In this document: positions 1 to 7,248 of the stretch, piece after piece
Layout: the number at the start of each line of letters is the position of its first letter
Numbering within the stretch: the first letter of the stretch is position 1
From: Ignavibacteria bacterium UBA4661
Lineage (GTDB): Bacteria > Bacteroidota > Ignavibacteria > Kapaibacteriales > UBA4661
DNA: 19,903 bases
NCBI GenBank assembly: GCA_002405405.1
Contig: DHLT01000165.1
Coordinates: forward strand, 2,164 to 22,066
Direction of reading: 5' to 3'
Notes under the pieces: generated by a model
Database searches by the model: none
Seen by the model: the letters and a program-made list of their open reading frames with translations, nothing else
Told to the model about the DNA's origin: nothing
Program-made: the position numbers and the translations under genes

Positions 1-2916
1 GGCATTGACAACATACTCACTTGTTACGCCGAATCGCCCCGAGGCAATTTGCTTAATCGCAGAACGACGATCATCACGGAAACGAGCAGGATCTTCGCCA
101 CCCTCGCCCGTATTGCTTTTGCCGCCAATTGTATTCATGGCAATGGCGAGTGCTTCGTGTGCTTCTTTGCTGATTGAACCAAAGGACATCGCACCCGTAG
201 CAAAACGTTGCATGATAGCACTTGCCGGTTCGACGTGATCGATGGGAATCGGTAAGCGTTTATCGGTACGTAACTCAAACAGTTGGCGCAATGTAGTCAG
301 CGAATGTGAACGGATGGTGGCACTGTATTTCTTGAATGTTGCATAGTGTTTGTTGCGTGTGGCATACTGCAACAAGTGAATACTTGCCGGATTGTACGCA
401 TGGTACTCACCCTCGCGCCGCCATTGATACACACCGCTGTGCGCCAAGGAATGTGCAGTCTGTGGGGGAGCGATTGTTGCACGATAAGCAGAGTGATAGC
501 GTTGATAGGCATTTGCCGCAATATGTTTGAGTTTGATACCACCCAAGCGTGAGGTTGTACCGGGGAAGTATCGATCGGTAACATGATGAGCAACACCGAT
601 TGCCTCAAAAATTTGTGCACCACGATACCCTGCAAGCGTGGAGATACCCATTTTCGCCATGATCTTGAGCAGTCCTTTGCCCATCGCTTTACGGTAATTC
701 TCTTTGGCTGATGCAGAAGAACGACCGGACTGTGTGTATGTATCATCAATGGTTGCTAATGCCAAATAGGGATTGACTGCACTTGCACCATAGCCAAGCA
801 GAAGAGCCAAATGATGCACTTCGCGGACATCGCCCGACTCGATAATCAAGCCCGCATCCGTGCGCCGACCCGAACGAATCAAATGATGATGCACCGCAGA
901 CGTAATGAGCAAAGCAGGAATCGGTGCAAGCATGCGTGTGGCTATGTCATGCTCCGGGCGCGCTTGCAGAGCCGATTCCGGCAGGCGATCACTTAAGATG
1001 ATAATCGAGTAACCTGCATCAATACAATCTTCTGCATGACGACAAATACGATCAATTGCACGCTCTAAATTCTCCGTTCCTTTTTCACCTTCTGCCACTG
1101 CAAACAGTGTTGAAATCGTTGTTGCAGTCAGTGGTGGCGTTTTGAGTGAACGAATACGTTCGACTTCATCATTGAGCAAAACAGGATGGCGCAAATCAAT
1201 GGTGTAGCGCAAGTGGTCAGTAGATTCTGCGGGCATATTGCCATCACGCCCGATGCTTGTACGAATCGACATGACGATATGTTCGCGCAGAGGATCAATC
1301 GGTGGATTTGTTACTTGTGAAAACTGTTGTTTGAAATACTCATACAGCGAATGCGATCGCTCTGAGAGTACGGCAAGCGGAGTGTCATTGCCCATCGAAC
1401 CAATCGGTTCTTCGCCATTCTCTGCCATTGGCAAGAGTATGTTGTGAATGTCTTCGTGTGCATATCCGAACAAACGATGATGCAGTGCAATCTGTTCAAC
1501 CGGCTGTTCGGTGCCGACTGCAAGCGGTATATCATCAAGTGTATGCACGAACTCTCGGTGCCATGCGCCATACTGTTGTTGGCGGGCAATCTGTTCTTTG
1601 GTGCTGACGGAATCAAGAATTTTTCCTTGTTGCAAATCAACCAAGAGCAGAGTACCCGGTTCGACACGACCTTTACGTTTGATATTATGATCAGGAATCC
1701 ATAATGCACCGGATTCGCTGGCAAGAACCAAGTAGTTATCATGAGTAACCACATAGCGTGCTGGACGCAAGCCATTGCGGTCGAGCGTTGCGCCGAGAAT
1801 GGTTCCATCGGTAAAGACCACTGCGGCAGGACCATCCCAGGGTTCGGTTAGGGTGGCATGATACTCATAGAAACCGCGTACATGCTCGCTAACAGCAGGA
1901 TTATACTCGTATGCTTCGGGTAGGAGCATCATCATCGCATGTGTGAGTGAGCGTCCGCCAAGCGTGAGCAATTCCACCATATTATCAAGAGCCGCCGAAT
2001 CTGATCCACCTTCTTCGATAATCGGTTTAATCTTTTGCATGGCAGAACCAAACACAGCGGACTGCAACGCACTATTGCGTGTGGAGCTTTCACGCGAACG
2101 AATCCAATTGAGATTCCCTCGCAGAGTGTTGATTTCGCCATTGTGAGCAATCATGCGAAAAGGATGCGCAAGTGCCCATGTCGGAAAGGTATTCGTACTG
2201 AAACGTTGATGCACGACGGCAAGAGCAGACTGAAAGCGCGGATCAGCAAGATCAGTGTAGAATTGCGCCATGCGGTCCGGCATAAGCAATCCTTTATAGA
2301 CAATGGTTGTCCGCGAAAAACTACACACATAAAACTGATGACTTTGTGTCAAGCCCATGCGGGAAATTTCTTTTGTCATCATTTTGCGAGCAATGTACAA
2401 AGCCGTGTCGAGCTTGCGTGTGGTGTCGGCACAGCGCACAAAGACTTGTCGAATGACGGGACATGTAGCACGCGCAACTTCGCCAAGGACAGCATGATTG
2501 ACCGGGACATCGCGCCACCCGAGTATCTCTAATCCCTCTTGCACCAAGTGTTTGCACATAATACGGTCGCACTGTAAACGCTCTTCTGCATCAGCGGGGA
2601 GGAAGAGCATTCCAACGGCATACTCTCCTCGTGCGGGAAGTGTCATGCCAAGCCGTGTGCATTCTTCTCGAAAAAAATCAAATGGGATTTGCGTGAGAAT
2701 TCCTGCACCATCGCCGGTGAGCGGATCAGAGCCACTTGCACCACGATGCTTGAGATTCACGAGCATATCCAGTCCGCGCTTGATAATATCATGCGAAGCA
2801 ATCCCACCGATATTAGCAATGCAACCAACGCCACACGCATCGCGCTCGTTGGCAGGATCGTATAGCCCTTGCGCCGGTGGCTGACTTGTGGGATGATGTG
2901 AGGTGATAACTGTCAT
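1..2916 (-). CDS. gltB: Glutamate synthase large (alpha) subunit, N-terminal 972 residues; runs off left edge
   Basis: GltB makes two glutamates from glutamine and 2-oxoglutarate in the cytoplasm, normally with a GltD partner that supplies electrons; gltD is not in the window. I read 972 codons on the minus strand from ATG at 2916 to base 1 without a stop. The glutaminase (class II amidotransferase) domain starts with DACGVG, whose Cys28 would be the N-terminal nucleophile after propeptide removal. It also contains AHNGEINTLRGN near residue 260 and DRNGLRPARY near 380. The central domain follows (GSMGNDTPLAVLSE near 505). The FMN/2-oxoglutarate synthase domain begins near 900 (GAMSFGSISKEAHE, GKSNTGEGGEDP), and the window cuts it at SGRFGVTSEYVVNA. 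Family length is about 1500 residues, so roughly the last third, including the Fe-S cysteines, lies to the left. No Shine-Dalgarno is visible before the ATG. No frameshift or internal stop was seen. Confidence 0.97.
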   Translation of the reverse strand, partial: MTVITSHHPTSQPPAQGLYDPANERDACGVGCIANIGGIASHDIIKRGLDMLVNLKHRGASGSDPLTGDGAGILTQIPFDFFREECTRLGMTLPARGEYAVGMLFLPADAEERLQCDRIMCKHLVQEGLEILGWRDVPVNHAVLGEVARATCPVIRQVFVRCADTTRKLDTALYIARKMMTKEISRMGLTQSHQFYVCSFSRTTIVYKGLLMPDRMAQFYTDLADPRFQSALAVVHQRFSTNTFPTWALAHPFRMIAHNGEINTLRGNLNWIRSRESSTRNSALQSAVFGSAMQKIKPIIEEGGSDSAALDNMVELLTLGGRSLTHAMMMLLPEAYEYNPAVSEHVRGFYEYHATLTEPWDGPAAVVFTDGTILGATLDRNGLRPARYVVTHDNYLVLASESGALWIPDHNIKRKGRVEPGTLLLVDLQQGKILDSVSTKEQIARQQQYGAWHREFVHTLDDIPLAVGTEQPVEQIALHHRLFGYAHEDIHNILLPMAENGEEPIGSMGNDTPLAVLSERSHSLYEYFKQQFSQVTNPPIDPLREHIVMSIRTSIGRDGNMPAESTDHLRYTIDLRHPVLLNDEVERIRSLKTPPLTATTISTLFAVAEGEKGTENLERAIDRICRHAEDCIDAGYSIIILSDRLPESALQARPEHDIATRMLAPIPALLITSAVHHHLIRSGRRTDAGLIIESGDVREVHHLALLLGYGASAVNPYLALATIDDTYTQSGRSSASAKENYRKAMGKGLLKIMAKMGISTLAGYRGAQIFEAIGVAHHVTDRYFPGTTSRLGGIKLKHIAANAYQRYHSAYRATIAPPQTAHSLAHSGVYQWRREGEYHAYNPASIHLLQYATRNKHYATFKKYSATIRSHSLTTLRQLFELRTDKRLPIPIDHVEPASAIMQRFATGAMSFGSISKEAHEALAIAMNTIGGKSNTGEGGEDPARFRDDRRSAIKQIASGRFGVTSEYVVNA

Positions 2917-3320
2917 GATGCTTATGCAAAAGAAAAGAAAAAATTCGCTCTTAGCGAAATGTTTTTAAGTTTCTTTGACAATAAGCATAAAAAAATTAAG
3001 AAAAGCAAGTAGTGTTCTGAATTGTATCCTGCTGACTGCTATGATGTACTATCGTAGGGTCATCATGATATACCAAACAATAACGAAAAACTATTATCGC
3101 TATCATAACCGTCATTGCTATTGAAATCGTTATTGCACTTTCAACCTGAATCTTATGGCAACTGTATCAAGGAAGAGTATGCGTAGTGCCTGTCAAAGCC
3201 GACAACTGAATACAGACTTATATAAGAGTTTTTTTACCAAGAATCTTCGAGCTATTTTTTTACTGTTCTCCAACGCCAAAGAGCAGATTTGTGCATTTCC
3301 GCGGAAACGAATACCTCAAA

Positions 3321-3383
3321 AATGTGCCGTTCGTCCTCTAGAATGTACCGTTCGTCCTCTGGAATGTACCATTCGTCCTTTTG
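3321..3383. repeat. Three tandem copies of a 21-bp repeat upstream of the secreted-protein gene
   Basis: The copies are at 3321-3341, 3342-3362 and 3363-3383. The shared core is AATGTRCCRTTCGTCCTYT. Copies 1 and 2 differ at two positions; copy 3 diverges at its end, where it becomes TTTTG. A 21-bp period is two helical turns, so the copies face the same side of the helix, as in arrays of protein-binding sites. There are no spacers, so this is not CRISPR. It could also be a neutral slippage-generated repeat. Confidence 0.85.
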
Positions 3384-3408
3384 TCAAAAAACGCCTTGCC
3401 AAAACATG

Positions 3409-3416
3409 TATTTTTG
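3409..3416 (+). promoter_or_regulatory. Candidate Bacteroidota-type -7 element
   Basis: TATTTTTG matches the TAnnTTTG -7 consensus of Bacteroidota primary sigma factors. A TTTTG at 3379-3383, at the end of the third 21-bp repeat, could be a -33 element, but the 25-bp gap is longer than the usual 19-21 bp. A start near 3423 would give a leader of about 220 nt before the 3646 ATG, carrying the hairpin at 3526-3552. The match is weak because the sequence is T-rich. Confidence 0.25.
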
Positions 3417-3517
3417 CACCCGTTAAATAATAACCCACGATACACCCAATAAAACAGGTATAACCAGCACGATCTGTAAGTAAAAAAAACAATGAACGGG
3501 AAACACCCATAAGCCAT

Positions 3518-3556
3518 AAAAAAAAGCACAAGGATAGCTCGCATCCTCGTGCCTTT
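3518..3556. terminator. Terminator-like hairpin with A8 on one side and T4 on the other
   Basis: The arms are GCACAAGGAT (3526-3535) and ATCCTCGTGC (3543-3552) with a 7-nt loop. In plus-strand RNA the stem has one A-C mismatch and is followed by UUUU. In minus-strand RNA the mismatch becomes a G-U pair and a run of eight U follows, so it is a better terminator in the minus direction. No gene upstream on the minus strand clearly needs it. On the plus strand it would sit about 90 nt before the 3646 start codon, where it could act as an attenuator or insulator. Confidence 0.5.
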
Positions 3557-3631
3557 TGTACGAACCTCTCACGCTTGAAACCCTTGATTGGAACATACAC
3601 CCACAATATACGGCGAGCTTTTCATTTTTTT

Positions 3632-3636
3632 GGAGG
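3632..3636 (+). promoter_or_regulatory. Strong Shine-Dalgarno that fixes the start at 3646
   Basis: GGAGG lies 9 nt before ATG 3646 (and 12 nt before the adjacent ATG 3649). It is the clearest ribosome-binding site in the window and excludes the upstream in-frame TTG at 3556 as the start. Most other genes here lack such a site. Confidence 0.75.
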
Positions 3637-3645
3637 AGCATCATT

Positions 3646-4923
3646 ATGATGACCAACAACAATCTGTATTCTCGTTCTCGGAATACACCACAACGAATCC
3701 ACCTTTTCACCCATACTGTATGCCTTGCCATCGCGCTTGTGATATTAGCAGCTGGTCTTTCGAGCGTGTCTCTGCACGCTCAAAACAATGGCAATGCCTT
3801 CGGCAAAGCCAAAAAACTCGCCAAAGCAAATCGCTATGTCTATCATGTCTGGTCGCGTAATGCAAGTGGTACTGATGGCTACATCGAGAGTGAAGCACGA
3901 TTAGTTGAAGATATTGCAGGCGATACTGCTCTGCTCGGTAAACGCTATGCGGTGATCCAAGTAAAACTCAATGGCAAGAGTGCCATCTCCTCACGCTTTG
4001 AACGGTCGGACGATCTTGGTATTTACCTTGTCAAAAATAATGGTAAAACACTTACCGAAGAGCAACAAGTGCGCTTCGATGCCAAGCGTGGCGATGCGCA
4101 ATCTGATGGCGTGATGCTTGTCAGCGCAGTCGAGAATCGTTCGGTGCTGACTCGTGCCAATACGGTTTTCACGCTTGCCCCCAAGGACTACAACCAATCG
4201 CGGGTTATCTATGCTACCGAGTTCGGCATTATCGATAATCTCAGTGTCGGCAATAGTGGTAAAATTCAACAATCGGTACGCTTGGTGGGTGCTGTGATTG
4301 ACGGCCTTGCCTATGGCGACACCACGAGTAATATCGCTTCACTCAAGCCCACTGCACTGTATGCTACCGACATTCGCACGATTGAATCCGGCGCGTGCGA
4401 TCTGCGATACCACTTGCAACAAGTCAGCGATGTCCGCCTTGTTCTGCGCGACTCTGTGGGTACGATTATCCGCACGATCATCGACGACAACAAAGATGGC
4501 AAAAACACCATCGAAGGTCAGTACAGTATCAGTTGCGATATGTCGGATAGGCGCATCCTGCCCGGCTTGTACAGTTTTCAACTATGGGTGAATAAAAAGC
4601 TCATTGGTGAGCAAGTTGTGCGCAAGCGCGACCGCGGTTGGAATCCCATTGTGTATGACATTGCCGAAACCACCTACCAACAACCGGGTGTGGATTGCGG
4701 CTACTATCTCACCAAAGCAAACACCGTAACGGTGACGGTGCGCACGGACAAAGGTGTGGTGGTTTCGACACTGTACAGCGGCGCACAAGCACGAGGCGAA
4801 TACTCCTACCGTTGGAATGGACGCGACAGCAAGAACACCAAAGTTGCACCCGGTACCTACTACATGGTGGTAGAATCCTCAGGACTGCCGTATCCTTCGG
4901 TGCGTCCGGTGGTTGTGCCGTAA
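3646..4923 (+). CDS. Secreted protein with C-terminal FlgD-Ig-like domains, function unknown
   Basis: The protein has 425 residues. It starts with a signal peptide whose hydrophobic core is near residues 25-42 and whose likely cleavage follows SLHA or HAQ near 45-46, so it is exported. Residues 50-240 are not recognised. The C-terminus, about 345-425, looks like a FlgD Ig-like domain: GEYSYRWNGRDSKNTKVAPG followed by TYYMVVESSG. Residues 245-327 look like a related, more divergent copy (VLRDSVGTIIRTIIDD, LPGLYSFQLWVNKKLIGEQVV). FlgD-Ig domains occur at the ends of many FCB-group exported proteins, often in place of a T9SS sorting domain; the final residues PSVRPVVVP may serve for retention, but this is inference. 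The start is set by GGAGG at 3632. It is the first of three consecutive secreted-protein genes on this strand. No catalytic motif is visible. Confidence 0.85.
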   Translation: MMTNNNLYSRSRNTPQRIHLFTHTVCLAIALVILAAGLSSVSLHAQNNGNAFGKAKKLAKANRYVYHVWSRNASGTDGYIESEARLVEDIAGDTALLGKRYAVIQVKLNGKSAISSRFERSDDLGIYLVKNNGKTLTEEQQVRFDAKRGDAQSDGVMLVSAVENRSVLTRANTVFTLAPKDYNQSRVIYATEFGIIDNLSVGNSGKIQQSVRLVGAVIDGLAYGDTTSNIASLKPTALYATDIRTIESGACDLRYHLQQVSDVRLVLRDSVGTIIRTIIDDNKDGKNTIEGQYSISCDMSDRRILPGLYSFQLWVNKKLIGEQVVRKRDRGWNPIVYDIAETTYQQPGVDCGYYLTKANTVTVTVRTDKGVVVSTLYSGAQARGEYSYRWNGRDSKNTKVAPGTYYMVVESSGLPYPSVRPVVVP

Positions 4924-5124
4924 GAGCGTGGATATCATGCAACGCCGTTTAACATTATCCCCTTTCAAAGTATAACCTCACTCGGTCCTTCGGACAGTAC
5001 TCTTCTTGTGGAGAGAGCAGATTGAGTAAGAGCGTAGTCCTTGCACAATCGGGAGAGGTCTCAAGAAAAATACTTGCGGAAGAACTCTTTTCCCTTTTCA
5101 AAAACATCATTTTCATTCTCATTT

Positions 5125-7149
5125 ATGACAACGAAATTTTTATTCTCAACATATCAAAGCAGTACGCACACAGCGGTACTCAAACACATACATGCACTTT
5201 TGCTTGTGGTTCTTCTTTGTAGTTCGGCTGTACTCAGCACAGGTACGACACTTTTCGCACAAGGCACACCCGCCAATATCACTTTTCAGAATGACCGCAT
5301 CATGCTCAATGGGCAACCCTTTAATATTCTGGGGTGGTATGATTTGAAGTTTTATTCCTTTGGTGTTGGATACCGCGACTTTAATTTCGAAGAATCTGTA
5401 CCCGATGTTTTATCGCAAATGAAAAATGCACATGCAAACACAAGTTTGGTAGCGCATAACCATATATTTGATTTATTCAGTAGTGGTAGCCTGCTCTATA
5501 ACAATATCGGAACGGGATGCGTTACCTCATACATTTCTTATCAGCCACCATCAAGTCCACAGATATATTCATACTTTAAATTGGACCCCATTACTGAAGA
5601 TTTTCCGAATAGCCTTCCCAAACTCATGAATGATGCTACTCGTTATGCGCAAGCACTCGGTAATTTTCTTTCGTTTATGCGACAACAGGGGCTTAAAGTC
5701 ATTGTTGATATTCCGTTACCTGGTGGTGATAGAGCAATGTCGCAAGAAGAATACACTTTTATGAGTGATGGACTGATCACACAAATTCTCAATGCTACTC
5801 AACCCTATAACGATGTCGTGATTGGCTACTACAACGCGGATGAACCCGAAGGTAAAGCATTAGTCGGTCTTCCTGCTATTACTCGTGGATTTTTAGAGGC
5901 ACGATATACCAAAATTAAGAGTATGCAACCCAATAAAGCGGTAGTACTCACGCAACTTGGTGATCGTCATAATGCTAATTACTACTATCCGTCTATGAAC
6001 CGAATGTTTGATATACTGATGGCGGATATCCATACCGTCTATGATGATACCTCGTATCCAGGGTTTAATATGCAACGAACTACTGTGATAGAATATCAAA
6101 AGAAAACATTCATGAATGTCATAAGCAATATCAATTCATGCGCAATGGCATTTGTACCAGGTGGGTACTCAGATATTGCCCCTTATGGAAATTATAGCTA
6201 CACTATTCCCTCACCACAGGGGGAAGGACGCACATATTATGGAGCAGGAGCGGGGGAAACAAGAAGACTACGCCCACCAACACCTCAAGAACAAATGTAC
6301 TTGGGTATATCACCTATCGTCTATGCACAAGATACTCAGTTTGGGCGAGCACCCCCGATGAACGGCACAATTTTTTGGTCATACCTCTACGCGAATCAAA
6401 CAGTACGCAACAGTGGCAATAGCTTTCTCTCATTCGTGCGTGATAATAACCTAACTTCGGCTATGACTGCGAATGAATCTTCTCTACGCTCTCAGATTAG
6501 TTTATCATACTCAGGTACAGGTTGGGGTGATATGCAGTATTCGGTTAAAGAGGATGATAATGCTTACTATATTTTTATAGTCAATACGGTTTTTCAAGCT
6601 GATTCTGATCCACTCATACCAATTCCACAATCATTCACTTTAAATCTGCCACCATATTGGGCAGGTAGATCGATAACACGACTCAACCTGAACGGTAATA
6701 CTGCACAACCTTATACTTCGTATTGCTTCCCGAGCGGAGATTGCGCTTCTATGTTTATCAAAGAAGGTATCGAACTATTCGGAACGCGTGTGTACAGGGT
6801 TCCTAAAATTGGCGGTAGCAGAAAAAATCCAAGCGATGAACCAACATTAGATACTCCAAATACCAATAATAGTGTAATACCAACAGCACTTGGAGTATCG
6901 CTGTCTGTAGCACCCAACCCTGTTCAAGATATTCTTCGTGTTGGTATCACAGCCGATCAGCCCATGACTGCTAATCTCGTACTATTCGATGTCAGTGGGG
7001 CGATTGTCTATCAGAGTAATAATCTCACAATTCCGCAAGGAGCATCCTCACAGATGATATCCGTATCAGCACTTCGCGCAGGCACCTACACCTTGCGCTA
7101 TGTAGGCTCAGGTGGCAATGCCACAACATCCGTTGTTATTGTACGATAG
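5125..7149 (+). CDS. T9SS-exported protein with glycoside-hydrolase-like TIM-barrel domain
   Basis: The protein has 674 residues from ATG 5125, the first ATG; an in-frame TTG at 5041 would add 28 residues ahead of the signal peptide and is unlikely. The signal peptide has a core near 23-40 and ends near FAQ (45). Residues 50-430 resemble a (beta/alpha)8 glycosidase barrel: RIMLNGQPFNILGWYDL, KVIVDIPLP near 191, VVIGYYNADEPEG near 231-243, where Glu240 is a candidate acid/base, and GTIFWSYLYA near 414, like a last barrel strand. A beta-rich region (460-565) and a linker follow. Residues 595-674 are a T9SS type A sorting domain: VAPNPVQD, LFDVSGAIVYQ, IPQGAS, LRAGTYTLRYV, ending SVVIVR. I expect it at the cell surface or released, possibly acting on polysaccharide. 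Family and substrate are not identified, and the second catalytic carboxylate was not located. The 201 bp upstream hold only two short hairpins (4985-4995 and 5000-5015). Confidence 0.85.
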   Translation: MTTKFLFSTYQSSTHTAVLKHIHALLLVVLLCSSAVLSTGTTLFAQGTPANITFQNDRIMLNGQPFNILGWYDLKFYSFGVGYRDFNFEESVPDVLSQMKNAHANTSLVAHNHIFDLFSSGSLLYNNIGTGCVTSYISYQPPSSPQIYSYFKLDPITEDFPNSLPKLMNDATRYAQALGNFLSFMRQQGLKVIVDIPLPGGDRAMSQEEYTFMSDGLITQILNATQPYNDVVIGYYNADEPEGKALVGLPAITRGFLEARYTKIKSMQPNKAVVLTQLGDRHNANYYYPSMNRMFDILMADIHTVYDDTSYPGFNMQRTTVIEYQKKTFMNVISNINSCAMAFVPGGYSDIAPYGNYSYTIPSPQGEGRTYYGAGAGETRRLRPPTPQEQMYLGISPIVYAQDTQFGRAPPMNGTIFWSYLYANQTVRNSGNSFLSFVRDNNLTSAMTANESSLRSQISLSYSGTGWGDMQYSVKEDDNAYYIFIVNTVFQADSDPLIPIPQSFTLNLPPYWAGRSITRLNLNGNTAQPYTSYCFPSGDCASMFIKEGIELFGTRVYRVPKIGGSRKNPSDEPTLDTPNTNNSVIPTALGVSLSVAPNPVQDILRVGITADQPMTANLVLFDVSGAIVYQSNNLTIPQGASSQMISVSALRAGTYTLRYVGSGGNATTSVVIVR

Positions 7150-7161
7150 CTACTTGTTTTT

Positions 7162-7196
7162 TCTGTCGGGAGGAAGTCTGTCTTCCTCCCGACAGA
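7162..7196 (+). terminator. Perfect 15-bp hairpin after the glycosidase-like gene
   Basis: The arms TCTGTCGGGAGGAAG (7162-7176) and CTTCCTCCCGACAGA (7182-7196) pair perfectly around a 5-nt loop, starting 12 bp after the stop codon. The T-tract lies before the hairpin (7157-7163) and none follows it, so it is not a textbook intrinsic terminator. It may still end transcription or protect the 3' end of the upstream mRNA. It separates the 5125 and 7249 genes. Confidence 0.65.
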
Positions 7197-7248
7197 ATTA
7201 TCTTCACGAATTAAGTGATTTCTATGACCTCATTCATATCTTCACACC

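Larger units (their letters stand above)
2917..3645. other. 729-bp non-coding gap between divergent gltB and the first secreted-protein gene
   Basis: No convincing gene lies here. The part next to gltB (2917-3300) is AT-rich and should carry the gltB promoter, but I could not assign one. A short inverted repeat with 6-bp arms (TTCGCT/AGCGAA) at 2944-2958 sits 28 bp upstream of the gltB ATG and could be an operator or leader hairpin. The right half holds three 21-bp tandem repeats (3321-3383), a possible -7 element (3409-3416), a terminator-like hairpin (3518-3556) and the ribosome-binding site of the 3646 gene. A 91-codon frame at 3155-3430 and overlapping minus-strand frames look fortuitous. 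Confidence 0.6.

Noticed and set aside
1..2916. Frameshift or pseudogene in gltB, because several shorter frames overlap it on both strands
   Set aside because: The minus-strand frame was read codon by codon from 2916 to 1 with no stop, and all family motifs occur in order.
2975..2980. TTGACA as a -35 box on the plus strand
   Set aside because: No -10 element at a suitable distance, and no plus-strand gene follows nearby.
3321..3383. Possible CRISPR array
   Set aside because: The 21-bp units are directly adjacent with no spacers, and there are no cas genes.
3155..3430. A 91-codon plus-strand frame with ATG start, including the 21-bp repeats as seven-residue repeats
   Set aside because: No ribosome-binding site, odd basic and Cys-rich composition, no recognisable domain, and the repeats are better explained as non-coding DNA.
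3338..3544. A hydrophobic 68-codon minus-strand frame that could be a small membrane protein
   Set aside because: Hydrophobicity follows from T-rich DNA, the start overlaps the terminator-like hairpin, and a stop interrupts the repeat region.
4924..4960. Terminator after the FlgD-Ig gene (GCGT/ACGC pairing)
   Set aside because: Only four base pairs with a 12-nt loop and no real T-tract.
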